This document shows, one piece after another, positions 1 to 4,915 of a stretch of DNA of 5,031 nucleotides. Within the stretch, counting starts at the first letter, position 1; each line of letters begins with the position of its first letter. Origin of the DNA: Clostridia bacterium (GTDB lineage Bacteria; Bacillota; Clostridia; Oscillospirales; Butyricicoccaceae); NCBI GenBank assembly GCA_017547995.1, contig JAFYNW010000325.1:1-5031 (forward strand). Reading direction: 5' to 3'. Made by a program: the position numbers and the translations under genes. The notes under the pieces are model-generated. The model saw nothing but the letters and a program-made list of their open reading frames with translations. It did no database searches and was not told the DNA's origin.

Positions 1-34
1 AATAAAAGGACGGGGTTTCCGTCCTTTTATTTTT
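1..34 (-). terminator. Rho-independent terminator closing the coat gene group
   Basis: A perfect 13-bp inverted repeat (1-13 with 19-31) has a GC core, GGACGG/CCGTCC, and a 5-nt loop. It begins directly after the stop codon of the CotF-family gene (33-35). Read on the minus strand, the stem ends in a T-rich run that meets the window edge. The stem is equally T-rich on the plus-strand side (TTTTATTTTT), so it may work in both directions and also stop transcripts entering from beyond position 1. Confidence 0.85.
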
Positions 35-275
35 ACTGATTTTCAAGCTGGGTGCGGGCTTCGAGGACCTGCTGATTTGTTGCGGCCTTGATTGGATAGA
101 AGCCCTGATTTTTCATAATCGTGAAAATATCGTTCTGGATTTTATGCTCTTCGCTGAGCAGATTCATAAGCGTTGCGCGAAGCTGAGGGTCATCACATTC
201 GCCTGCCGCCATATTGTACATGCTCGTGCTGAATTTCTGGCTCTGGAGAGCATCTGACAAAAGATTCTTTTCCAT
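33..275 (-). CDS. CotF-family spore coat protein, 80 aa
   Basis: This is a small all-helical protein resembling the CotF spore coat family of Bacilli and Clostridia, cytoplasmic mother-cell proteins assembled onto the forespore surface. Two predicted helices (about residues 3-25 and 29-57) flank the family's typical CDDPQLR turn (27-33). A QGFYP segment (57-61) and a polar tail with a xxNQQVLEA pattern follow, as in clostridial CotF proteins. There is no signal peptide or membrane segment. The ATG is preceded by GGGAGG (280-285 on the plus strand) with a 4-nt gap, which fixes the start. It begins only 9 nt after the stop of the upstream 61-aa coat-like gene, so the two are surely co-transcribed, and a terminator follows at once. 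The family call comes from remembered sequence pattern; the coat role is known for the family and inferred here. Confidence 0.82.
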   Translation of the reverse strand: MEKNLLSDALQSQKFSTSMYNMAAGECDDPQLRATLMNLLSEEHKIQNDIFTIMKNQGFYPIKAATNQQVLEARTQLENQ

Positions 276-284
276 ATTTCCTCC

Positions 285-470
285 CTATCTGAGATACGCA
301 AACATCGTATCGTAATGTGACTGATGGCGCTGTGCGATTTCCGTAAACTTCATTCTGAGCGTTTCGTCCTGAGTTTCGCAGGCAAGTCTGTTATACTTTG
401 CCACAAGCGACTGCTCGCCACTAAGCTGCTCTGTCAGCACAGCAAGCTCCTTTGTTGTAAGCTGAATCAT
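285..470 (-). CDS. Small CotF-like / ferritin-like coat-associated protein, 61 aa
   Basis: A 61-residue helical hairpin: helix 1 is about residues 5-33 (LTEQLSGEQ, KYNRLAC) and helix 2 about 36-60, ending in HYDTMFAYL. The spacing of KY, the D-E-T-L-R turn (35-39) and a late H-Y pair resembles the short coat proteins that often sit beside CotF genes in Clostridia and look like half of a ferritin-type four-helix bundle. Full-length CotF-like proteins are usually longer, so it may work as a dimer or with the 80-aa neighbour downstream. The ATG has a clear GGAGG (478-482) 7 nt upstream. It lies 39 nt after the cysteine-rich gene and 9 nt before the CotF gene, within one apparent operon. There is no signal peptide. 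The exact family name is uncertain; a spore role is inferred mainly from the neighbour. Confidence 0.72.
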   Translation of the reverse strand: MIQLTTKELAVLTEQLSGEQSLVAKYNRLACETQDETLRMKFTEIAQRHQSHYDTMFAYLR

Positions 471-509
471 AAAATTACCTCCGTTGTGGATTTTCTGATT
501 CTATTATGC

Positions 510-1070
510 TCAGCTTCCGGCGTATTTATTCAGATAGCAGGGATTATTTTCCTTGTCGAGCGCCATAACACCGAGGAGCTTTCCCTCGTGGCTGACGATG
601 GTGACGACGGACATAAAGGGTGCGAGGGCGAAGGGCTTGTCAGCATCAAAAGGGGCGGCAATGTAGGTGACGTTTTCGTAAATATGGCAAAGGATACCGC
701 CGTCCACAATGCAATTCTGCAGTGCGTGGTCGGGTGTGTCTATCCATTTGCAAGGGGCAAACTCATCGGCGCAAAAGGGAAGGGGATGGGTGTTTTTCGA
801 GCCTAAATTGTGCTTTTCAATATATAAATAGTCGATATTTCTGCCGTTTTCGCCGAGTCTTGCCTTGTTTATCGTCCGTTTATAGCAGAAAGCGTTGCCG
901 CTTTTCAGCATAACACCGAGAGGGATGCTGCCGCTTTTCGTATGGGCATAAAGCTTATACACCTTTCCCTGCTCAAAGGGGCAGAGGTATTCGAGTACGG
1001 CATTTCCGTTTTCGCGGTATACCGAGGCTGTGCCCATATCTTTTCCGTTGTAACTGACTTTATATTGCAT
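510..1070 (-). CDS. Unrecognised cysteine-rich 186-aa protein linked to coat genes
   Basis: I do not recognise this protein. The open frame reaches back to 1100, but the ATG at 1070 is preferred because GGAGG (1076-1080) lies 5 nt before it; the longer form would start in the T-run of the upstream terminator. The protein lacks a signal peptide and membrane segments, so it is probably cytoplasmic. It contains seven cysteines (C30, C62, C100, C107, C120, C128, C178), an unusual number for a soluble protein of this size in an anaerobe; four fall in residues 100-128. Alternating hydrophobic patterns suggest mostly beta structure, and the N- and C-terminal parts each carry a PLGVML/LLGVMA-like strand. 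It is the first gene of the group ending in the two CotF-like genes, which makes a sporulation or coat role plausible, but this is inference only. No clear vegetative promoter is visible before it. Confidence 0.7.
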   Translation of the reverse strand: MQYKVSYNGKDMGTASVYRENGNAVLEYLCPFEQGKVYKLYAHTKSGSIPLGVMLKSGNAFCYKRTINKARLGENGRNIDYLYIEKHNLGSKNTHPLPFCADEFAPCKWIDTPDHALQNCIVDGGILCHIYENVTYIAAPFDADKPFALAPFMSVVTIVSHEGKLLGVMALDKENNPCYLNKYAGS

Positions 1071-1098
1071 AAATGCCTCCGACATCGACGATAAGTAC

Positions 1099-1131
1099 AA
1101 AAAAATACTCCTGCATAATTTTATGCAGGAG
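1099..1131 (-). terminator. Strong Rho-independent terminator after the mazF operon
   Basis: A perfect 11-bp inverted repeat (1108-1118 with 1121-1131; arm CTCCTGCATAA) is followed on the minus strand by TA and seven T residues (1099-1105 as A on the plus strand). It stands 17 nt after the stop of the secreted-protein gene and separates the mazF unit from the coat gene group. On the plus strand the hairpin is followed by only a weak T-rich stretch. Confidence 0.9.
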
Positions 1132-1147
1132 CTTTGCTTTTCATTAC

Positions 1148-1765
1148 TTATTTTATTGTATAAGAGCCGGAAACGAGGACTGTCGCGCCATTGGCACCTG
1201 CTGTCACACCGCGGTCTGCGATGGAAACGAGGTAAAGATTGTTCGCCGTAACGGCCGCTTTAGGATTTACCATACCGCCTGTTGTGAGATTTACAATGCC
1301 AACAGAGCCTGTTGAGTAAACTGTAGCCGAGCCGAGACGAGGAACGATTTCTGTGCCCACCTGACCGACTAAGCTTTTGCCTGCAGGAATCTGTACAACT
1401 TCCCAGCTTGTGCCGACAGTGATGCCTTCATTCTTAATCTGAGCCACAACGTCGTTTGCGATGGAATCTACGACAGACTGACTGACGTTGATATTGCCTG
1501 TGTTGATGGAAGCAATTTTCTTGTCGATTTCCGCCTTGTGAGCAGTAATTTCGCTGGAAAGATAGCTTTCGATTACAGATTTATTATCAGCAACAGCCTG
1601 GTCAATCATAGTTTCAACCTGCGGTGTAAGGATGCTGTCTATGTAGCTCTTGGTGATAAGCGGGTCGTTGCTGTCGCCGTATTCAGCCATAACAGACAGA
1701 GCACCTACGATGAAAAGCCCCACGATAAAAAGGCTTGTAAGCGTATATATCCCTTTTCTTTTCAT
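1148..1765 (-). CDS. Exported protein of unknown function, coupled to mazF, 205 aa
   Basis: The N-terminus (MKRKG, then a hydrophobic stretch at about 7-26) is a signal peptide or membrane anchor; cleavage after VMA (residue 27) is possible. Next comes a YGDSNDPLITKSYID segment (29-43), a helical, charged region (about 44-112) that may form a coiled coil, and a Gly/Val-rich domain (about 118-205) ending VSGSYTIK. From memory, clostridial exported proteins of unnamed function share this plan: a DPL..-SY motif after the leader and a C-terminal domain with a VQIPAGKSLVG..GTE pattern closing in a YTIK tail. No catalytic motif is seen. Its ATG overlaps the mazF stop as ATGA (1765-1762), and its AGGAGG (1770-1775) is inside mazF, so translation is probably coupled. 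A strong terminator follows. Function and any link to the toxin are unknown. Confidence 0.8.
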   Translation of the reverse strand: MKRKGIYTLTSLFIVGLFIVGALSVMAEYGDSNDPLITKSYIDSILTPQVETMIDQAVADNKSVIESYLSSEITAHKAEIDKKIASINTGNINVSQSVVDSIANDVVAQIKNEGITVGTSWEVVQIPAGKSLVGQVGTEIVPRLGSATVYSTGSVGIVNLTTGGMVNPKAAVTANNLYLVSIADRGVTAGANGATVLVSGSYTIK

Positions 1766-2142
1766 ATTTCCTCCTGACTGACCGACGTATTAAGCCCCAT
1801 GCTGACAGCAAGCGCGCTGTCCACCTTATGCATGACGCCCTCGTCGAGCCGTCCCATTTTTTCTCTCAGTCGTTTTTTGTCAAGTGTTCTTATCTGCTCG
1901 AGAAGAACAACAGAATGTTTGGAAAGTCCGAAGCTTTGCGCTTCAAGTTCAATATGCGTCGGAAGACGGGCCTTGCCAAGCTGACTTGTTATAGCGGCGG
2001 CAATGACTGTCGGGCTGTATCTGTTGCCCACGTCATTCTGCACTATAAGCACGGGACGCATTCCCCCCTGCTCACTTCCGACAACAGGGCTGAGGTCAGC
2101 ATAATATATCTCGCCCCTGCGTACGTTACCGATATTATCCAC
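1762..2142 (-). CDS. mazF: MazF/NdoA (PemK-type) mRNA interferase toxin, 126 aa
   Basis: The protein belongs to the MazF/PemK endoribonucleases, which cut single-stranded RNA at short sequences; the closest remembered relative is Bacillus subtilis NdoA (EndoA, UACAU-specific). The core RRGEIYYADLSPVVGSEQGG (8-27) is followed by RPVLIVQND. The catalytic pair of NdoA (R25, T48) corresponds to R29 and T52 here, and the LPTHIE (60-65) and VVLLEQIRTLDK (78-89) segments are intact, so it should be active. It is about 10 residues longer at the C-terminus than NdoA. The start is a GTG at 2142: an in-frame TAA lies two codons upstream, so no longer form exists. GGAG (2154-2157) is 11 nt upstream, rather far. 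The last codons contain the ribosome site of the overlapping exported-protein gene. No antitoxin gene is seen beside it. Cleavage specificity cannot be read from the sequence. Confidence 0.95.
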   Translation of the reverse strand: MDNIGNVRRGEIYYADLSPVVGSEQGGMRPVLIVQNDVGNRYSPTVIAAAITSQLGKARLPTHIELEAQSFGLSKHSVVLLEQIRTLDKKRLREKMGRLDEGVMHKVDSALAVSMGLNTSVSQEEI

Positions 2143-2153
2143 AGATTATCACG

Positions 2154-2178
2154 CTCCAAAGGTTGATTATGCCTTTAG
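2154..2178 (-). promoter_or_regulatory. Hairpin overlapping the mazF Shine-Dalgarno
   Basis: In the transcript CUAAAGG (2178-2172) can pair with CCUUUGG (2162-2156) over a 9-nt loop, giving seven pairs, one of them G-U. The last two G residues of the second arm are the first two of the only ribosome binding site for mazF (GGAG, 2157-2154). Folding would therefore partly hide that site, which fits tight control of a toxin. The pairing is seen; the control is inferred. Confidence 0.4.
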
Positions 2179-2205
2179 TTTTCCACGTCTGAAGGGGATT
2201 TAATC

Positions 2206-2224
2206 ACAGAAAATAATTTTCTGT
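2206..2224. repeat. Perfect 19-bp palindrome in mazF leader, with a third arm copy
   Basis: The arms ACAGAAAAT and ATTTTCTGT are perfect 9-bp complements around a single A at 2215. A further CAGAAAAT stands at 2240-2247. In the minus-strand transcript the central CAGAAAAU can therefore pair with either the ATTTTCTG before it or the one after it, giving two mutually exclusive stems. No T-run follows, so it is not a terminator. It could be a protein operator or an RNA switch element; neither is proved. Confidence 0.55.
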
Positions 2225-2353
2225 ATGGTATATCTTATGCAGAAAATGGAGATGCGTGAAGTGAATGGACGTCGATATGATACAAATCTCGTTGCTTTGC
2301 AACATATCGAGTCTGAAAGACATATCGAAAATCTTGTAAAGATTTATATCGAC

Positions 2354-2376
2354 ATTTTCAGGTTATACCTGAAAAT
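2354..2376. promoter_or_regulatory. Perfect 23-bp palindrome at the mazF start of transcription (operator candidate)
   Basis: Perfect 10-bp arms ATTTTCAGGT (2354-2363) and ACCTGAAAAT (2367-2376) surround TAT. The element directly abuts the -10 box of the mazF promoter and covers about -6 to +17, the classic place for a repressor site. No T-run follows on either strand, which argues against a terminator. The binding protein cannot be named from the motif. Confidence 0.65.
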
Positions 2377-2405
2377 ATTATACCACAACAATCCCTTTAT
2401 TGCAA
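2377..2405 (-). promoter_or_regulatory. Sigma-A promoter for mazF
   Basis: On the minus strand TTGCAA (2400-2405) and a consensus TATAAT (2377-2382) are 17 bp apart, and TG one base before the -10 makes it an extended -10 promoter (TGGTATAAT). The -35 box is formed by the last two codons of the lipoprotein gene. Transcription should start near 2370. mazF and the exported protein would thus be expressed independently of the lipoprotein. Confidence 0.75.
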
Positions 2406-2912
2406 TGTAATATTGAGTATCCTGTCGCCCAGATAGAAAATTTCGCAGGACAGAATGGCGAAGTCCTCCTTGGAGAGCGTTGCGATTTTTGTGTAGTCGC
2501 CCGATTCAAAGGTGATTTCAAGCACCTCGGTTTCGGTTATCAGCGATGGCATTCTTGTGCGGATGTCGCTGACAAGCCGATGGATTGCCGAAACGGGGGA
2601 GGCTTCCTCACTGTCAGGCAGGTATGTCGTCAGCGTGATATCCTCAAACTCAAGGTAGTCGCCCGTCGAGTCGGTGATGGCAGTGATACCTGCGATTTCC
2701 TCGGGGGAGAGAATGGTAAGCCTGCCGTTTCCGTCCTTGTATTCATATTGACAGACGTATTCGAAGACACCGCCGAAGTCGGTTTCGTATTTATAGACGC
2801 CCGAATACTGAGTCATATTCAGGTAATGCTGACGGATATCCTCAAAGCTGGTTTCGGCCTTGCATCCGCAAAGCAGCAGAATGAATAAAAACACAATGAA
2901 TTTTTTGTTCAT
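2397..2912 (-). CDS. Lipoprotein, possibly GerS-like (LolA-type fold), 171 aa
   Basis: The N-terminus is a lipoprotein signal peptide: MNKK, a hydrophobic stretch (5-14) and a lipobox LCGC with C17 as the lipidated residue. The mature protein would be anchored on the outer face of a membrane. The body starts with a helix (SFEDIRQHYLNM, 22-33) and continues as alternating strands (YSGVYKYETD, VFEYVCQYEYKDGNGRLTILSPEEIAGI, about 37-76). That plan, a helix then a long antiparallel sheet passing through a tyrosine-rich hydrophobic region, recalls the LolA-like GerS lipoprotein family. GerS in Clostridioides difficile works with the amidase CwlD in making germination-competent cortex and is encoded with alr2; here mazF follows instead. 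AAGAGGT (2917-2923) lies 5 nt before the ATG. Lipoprotein status is clear; the GerS link rests on pattern and context and is tentative. Confidence 0.8.
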   Translation of the reverse strand: MNKKFIVFLFILLLCGCKAETSFEDIRQHYLNMTQYSGVYKYETDFGGVFEYVCQYEYKDGNGRLTILSPEEIAGITAITDSTGDYLEFEDITLTTYLPDSEEASPVSAIHRLVSDIRTRMPSLITETEVLEITFESGDYTKIATLSKEDFAILSCEIFYLGDRILNITLQ

Positions 2913-2934
2913 ATTGACCTCTTGACTATAAAAT

Positions 2935-2963
2935 TTTATAAAATTCTATGCAAAAAGTAGCAA
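2935..2963 (-). promoter_or_regulatory. Probable sigma-A promoter for the lipoprotein gene
   Basis: On the minus strand TTGCTA (2958-2963) is 17 bp from TATAAA (2935-2940). Transcription would start near 2928, leaving a leader of only about 16 nt that holds the ribosome site. The -10 is half of a perfect AT palindrome (TATAAAA/TTTTATA, 2927-2940), which may be chance in so AT-rich a stretch. Confidence 0.5.
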
Positions 2964-2970
2964 AAATATA

Positions 2971-2999
2971 TTCCATTTCTTGAATTTTTGTTGTATAAT
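2971..2999 (+). promoter_or_regulatory. Possible promoter for the oligopeptidase gene
   Basis: A consensus TATAAT at 2994-2999 is the best -10 on the plus strand before the peptidase gene. The base run 17 bp upstream (TTCCAT, 2971-2976) is a poor -35. If used, the transcript would start near 3006 and carry a 130-nt leader with the two palindromes at 3034-3074. A start closer to the gene, in the AT-rich 3100-3125 stretch, cannot be excluded. Confidence 0.4.
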
Positions 3000-3033
3000 T
3001 ATAAATGCAGGCGCAGTTGAATGTGTTGTGCAG

Positions 3034-3074
3034 GGGACGTTCATGAACGTCCCGCAGACAAATCGTGATTTGTC
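3034..3074. repeat. Two back-to-back palindromes in the peptidase upstream region
   Basis: GGGACGTTCA (3034-3043) and its exact complement TGAACGTCCC (3044-3053) form a perfect 20-bp palindrome without spacer. Three bases later GACAAATC (3057-3064) and GATTTGTC (3067-3074) form 8-bp arms around GT. Neither is followed by a T-run. The GC-rich block contrasts with the AT-rich flanks, which suggests an inserted repeat element or a structured leader. The GCAGGGG entry resembles the reverse complement of the CCCCTAC end of the hairpins after the peptidase gene. Confidence 0.6.
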
Positions 3075-3138
3075 CGTACACGCGTTTTCCGTCTGATATC
3101 ATTAAATAATAAATTATAAAAAATATAAGAGGTGTATT

Positions 3139-4830
3139 ATGTTAAAGTTTGCAGAATTCCCTTACGTTCGTCCTGACGTTGACGCTATCGTTGCTAAGCT
3201 CGGCGGTCTTACTTCCGACCTCAAGGCAGCAGACACAGCTGAAAAGGCTATCGAAGCTATCAAGGGCTACCGTGACGTTCTCATCGACTTCATGAGCATG
3301 AGAAGCATCGCTACAACACGTTACAACATCAACACACGTGACCCTTACTATCTCGAAGAAAACAAGTTCTTCAACAAGTTCGGTCCTATTGTTGACAAGG
3401 CTATGGTTGAATTCGGCTCCGCTGTTCTCGCTTGCGATTTCATCCCTGAAATCAAGGCAGAATTCGGCGACATCTTCATCACAAACATTCAGTTCAAGGC
3501 AAAGAGCATGACTGCTGACGTTATCGAACTCATGCAGGAAGAAAACGCTCTCAACGCTAAGTATCAGGAATTCAACGCAACAGCTCAGATTCCATTCGAC
3601 GGCAAGATTCTCACAGTTCCTGATATCAACGTTCTCATGGCTTCTGACGACAGAGAAACACGTAAGGCTGCTTACCAGGCTCTCTCCGACTTCTACGTAA
3701 AGAACGGCGAATTCTATGACAGCGTTTACGATGCACTCGTAAAGAACCGTACAGAACAGGCTAAGAGAATGGGCCTCAAGAACTATACAGAGCTCGGCTA
3801 CATCCGCAGAAACCGTAACTGCTTCACACCAGCAGACGTAGACGTATTCCGCAAGCAGATTGCTGAAGATATCGTTCCTGCTATCATGAAGGCAAAGCAG
3901 ATGCATCTTGAAAGAATCGGTCAGCCAGCAGGCAAGATCAAGATTTATGATAACGACTTCTACTTTGCAGACGGCAACCCTAAGACATTCGAAAGCGCAG
4001 ACGATATGATGGCTGCTGCTGTTGAAGTATTCAGAGAACTCTCCCCTGAAACAAGAGAATACATCAACCTCATGGAAGAAGGCAAGTACTACGATGCTCC
4101 TTCCCGTGAAGGCAAGAAGGTTGGCGCATACTGCACAGGTATCCCAACTCACAAGGCTCCATTCGTATTCCTCAACTATGCAGGCTCTGCTGCTGAAGTT
4201 ACAACAACATTCCACGAATTCGGCCACGGCTTCAACGTATTCTTCGGCAGAGAAAATCCTAACACAGTTCTCAACAACTCCACACTCGACATCGCAGAAA
4301 TTCATTCCATGACAATGGAATTCATGACAGAAGGTGGTCTCCACAAGTTCTTCAAGAACGAAGCTGACGTTGCAAAGCAGAAGCTTTCCCACCTTGAACA
4401 CTGCCTCACATTCCTCGCATACGGCACAATGGTTGACCACTTCCAGCACATCGTTTACGATAATCCTGAACTCACACCAGCTCAGCGTAACGAAGAATGG
4501 CGTAAGCTCGAAAACATCTACCGTCCATTCATGGACTTCGATAACATCGAATACTATGAAACAGGCCGCACATGGCAGCGCCAGCAGCACCTCTTCTCCG
4601 CTCCATTCTACTACATCGACTACGTTCTCGCTCAGACAATCGCATTCCAGTTCTGGGCAATCGGCACAGAAGACTTTGAAAAGTCCTTCCAGATGTACGT
4701 TGACCTCACAAAGAAGGGCGGCAGATACACATTCGTTGACCTCGTTCGTCAGACAGGTCTCCGTGTACCATTCGAAGAAGGCTCCCTCAAGTTCATCGCT
4801 GAAAAGGTTATGGCAGAACTCAATAAGTAA
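3139..4830 (+). CDS. M3-family zinc oligoendopeptidase, 563 aa
   Basis: This is a cytoplasmic metallopeptidase of the M3 (thimet/PepF) clan, which cuts peptides of roughly 5-20 residues and recycles internal or imported peptides. The zinc site is HEFGH (359-363) with the third ligand E387 in DIAEIHS, exactly 28 residues after the first histidine as in PepF. The substrate-binding signature near the C-terminus is present (H484, then PFYYIDY with Y491, Y492, Y495). The opening FAEFPYVRPD and 563-aa length fit the shorter oligoendopeptidase branch (TIGR02289 type) better than classical PepF of about 600 aa, so no symbol is given. There is no signal peptide. AGAGG (3128-3132) lies 6 nt before the ATG. 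Codon use is strikingly biased (Lys AAG, Phe TTC, Leu CTC, Thr ACA, Glu GAA), unlike the neighbours, implying high expression. It is single-gene, divergent from the lipoprotein gene, with its own terminator. Confidence 0.95.
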   Translation: MLKFAEFPYVRPDVDAIVAKLGGLTSDLKAADTAEKAIEAIKGYRDVLIDFMSMRSIATTRYNINTRDPYYLEENKFFNKFGPIVDKAMVEFGSAVLACDFIPEIKAEFGDIFITNIQFKAKSMTADVIELMQEENALNAKYQEFNATAQIPFDGKILTVPDINVLMASDDRETRKAAYQALSDFYVKNGEFYDSVYDALVKNRTEQAKRMGLKNYTELGYIRRNRNCFTPADVDVFRKQIAEDIVPAIMKAKQMHLERIGQPAGKIKIYDNDFYFADGNPKTFESADDMMAAAVEVFRELSPETREYINLMEEGKYYDAPSREGKKVGAYCTGIPTHKAPFVFLNYAGSAAEVTTTFHEFGHGFNVFFGRENPNTVLNNSTLDIAEIHSMTMEFMTEGGLHKFFKNEADVAKQKLSHLEHCLTFLAYGTMVDHFQHIVYDNPELTPAQRNEEWRKLENIYRPFMDFDNIEYYETGRTWQRQQHLFSAPFYYIDYVLAQTIAFQFWAIGTEDFEKSFQMYVDLTKKGGRYTFVDLVRQTGLRVPFEEGSLKFIAEKVMAELNK

Positions 4831-4843
4831 TCTTATATGGTAT

Positions 4844-4874
4844 AAAAGGGCTATCCGCAAGGATAGTCCTTTTT
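4844..4874 (+). terminator. Rho-independent terminator of the oligopeptidase gene
   Basis: A 13-bp stem (4844-4856 with 4861-4873, one G-U pair) is capped by a GCAA tetraloop of the stable GNRA type and ends in TTTTT (4870-4874). It begins 13 nt after the TAA. The A-run on the left arm would allow some termination from the other strand too. Confidence 0.93.
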
Positions 4875-4915
4875 GTGTGTAGAATTGTAGTGTGACAAGT
4901 CACATTAAATAGCGC

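Larger units (their letters stand above)
2143..2376 (-). promoter_or_regulatory. Dyad-rich 5' leader of mazF
   Basis: About 230 nt lie between the predicted start of transcription (near 2370) and the GTG of mazF, with no convincing gene on either strand. The stretch is AT-rich and full of symmetry. The motif TCGATAT occurs three times in the transcript sense (2346-2352, 2322-2328, 2304-2310) and its complement once (2272-2278). A small hairpin (GTTGC-AAA-GCAAC, 2291-2303) lies between. Nearer the gene are a perfect 19-bp palindrome (2206-2224) and a hairpin next to the ribosome site (2156-2178). A 39-codon minus-strand frame from the ATG at 2323 ends near 2206; it has no ribosome site and does not look like an antitoxin. 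A regulatory leader is an inference. Confidence 0.45.

Noticed and set aside
324..806. A 160-codon plus-strand frame across the coat gene group
   Set aside because: It lies opposite three well-supported minus-strand genes that have good ribosome sites, and it has none itself.
1118..1147. A possible sporulation sigma-E/K -10 (CATAAAAT, 1118-1125 minus strand) for the coat gene group, inside the terminator hairpin
   Set aside because: No acceptable -35 is found at the right distance (GTAATGAA at best), and the match is part of the terminator palindrome, so chance is likely.
2206..2325. A 39-codon minus-strand frame in the mazF leader (starts MSFRLDMLQSN), considered as a small antitoxin
   Set aside because: It lacks a Shine-Dalgarno, has a His/Phe/Ile-rich tail unlike MazE or NdoAI, and is composed largely of repeat and palindrome sequence.
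2354..2376. The 23-bp palindrome read as a terminator for the lipoprotein gene
   Set aside because: No T-run follows on either strand, and it abuts a good promoter, so an operator is more likely.
2225..2410. A 61-codon plus-strand frame opposite the mazF leader, considered as an antisense-encoded antitoxin
   Set aside because: No ribosome site precedes its ATG, it runs through the palindromes, repeats and mazF promoter, and its product resembles no antitoxin I know. A ribosome profile or conservation of the frame would reopen the case.
3142..4860. A 572-codon open frame on the minus strand opposite the oligopeptidase gene
   Set aside because: It is in codon register with the real gene and is open because that gene avoids codons whose complement is a stop. 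Its product is oddly rich in Cys, Val and Glu with no domain, and it has no promoter or family resemblance, whereas the plus-strand product has a full zinc site.
4022..4882. Two plus-strand frames (96 and 182 codons) inside the oligopeptidase gene
   Set aside because: They are out-of-frame shadows with Ser/Thr-rich, low-complexity products caused by the codon bias of the real gene.
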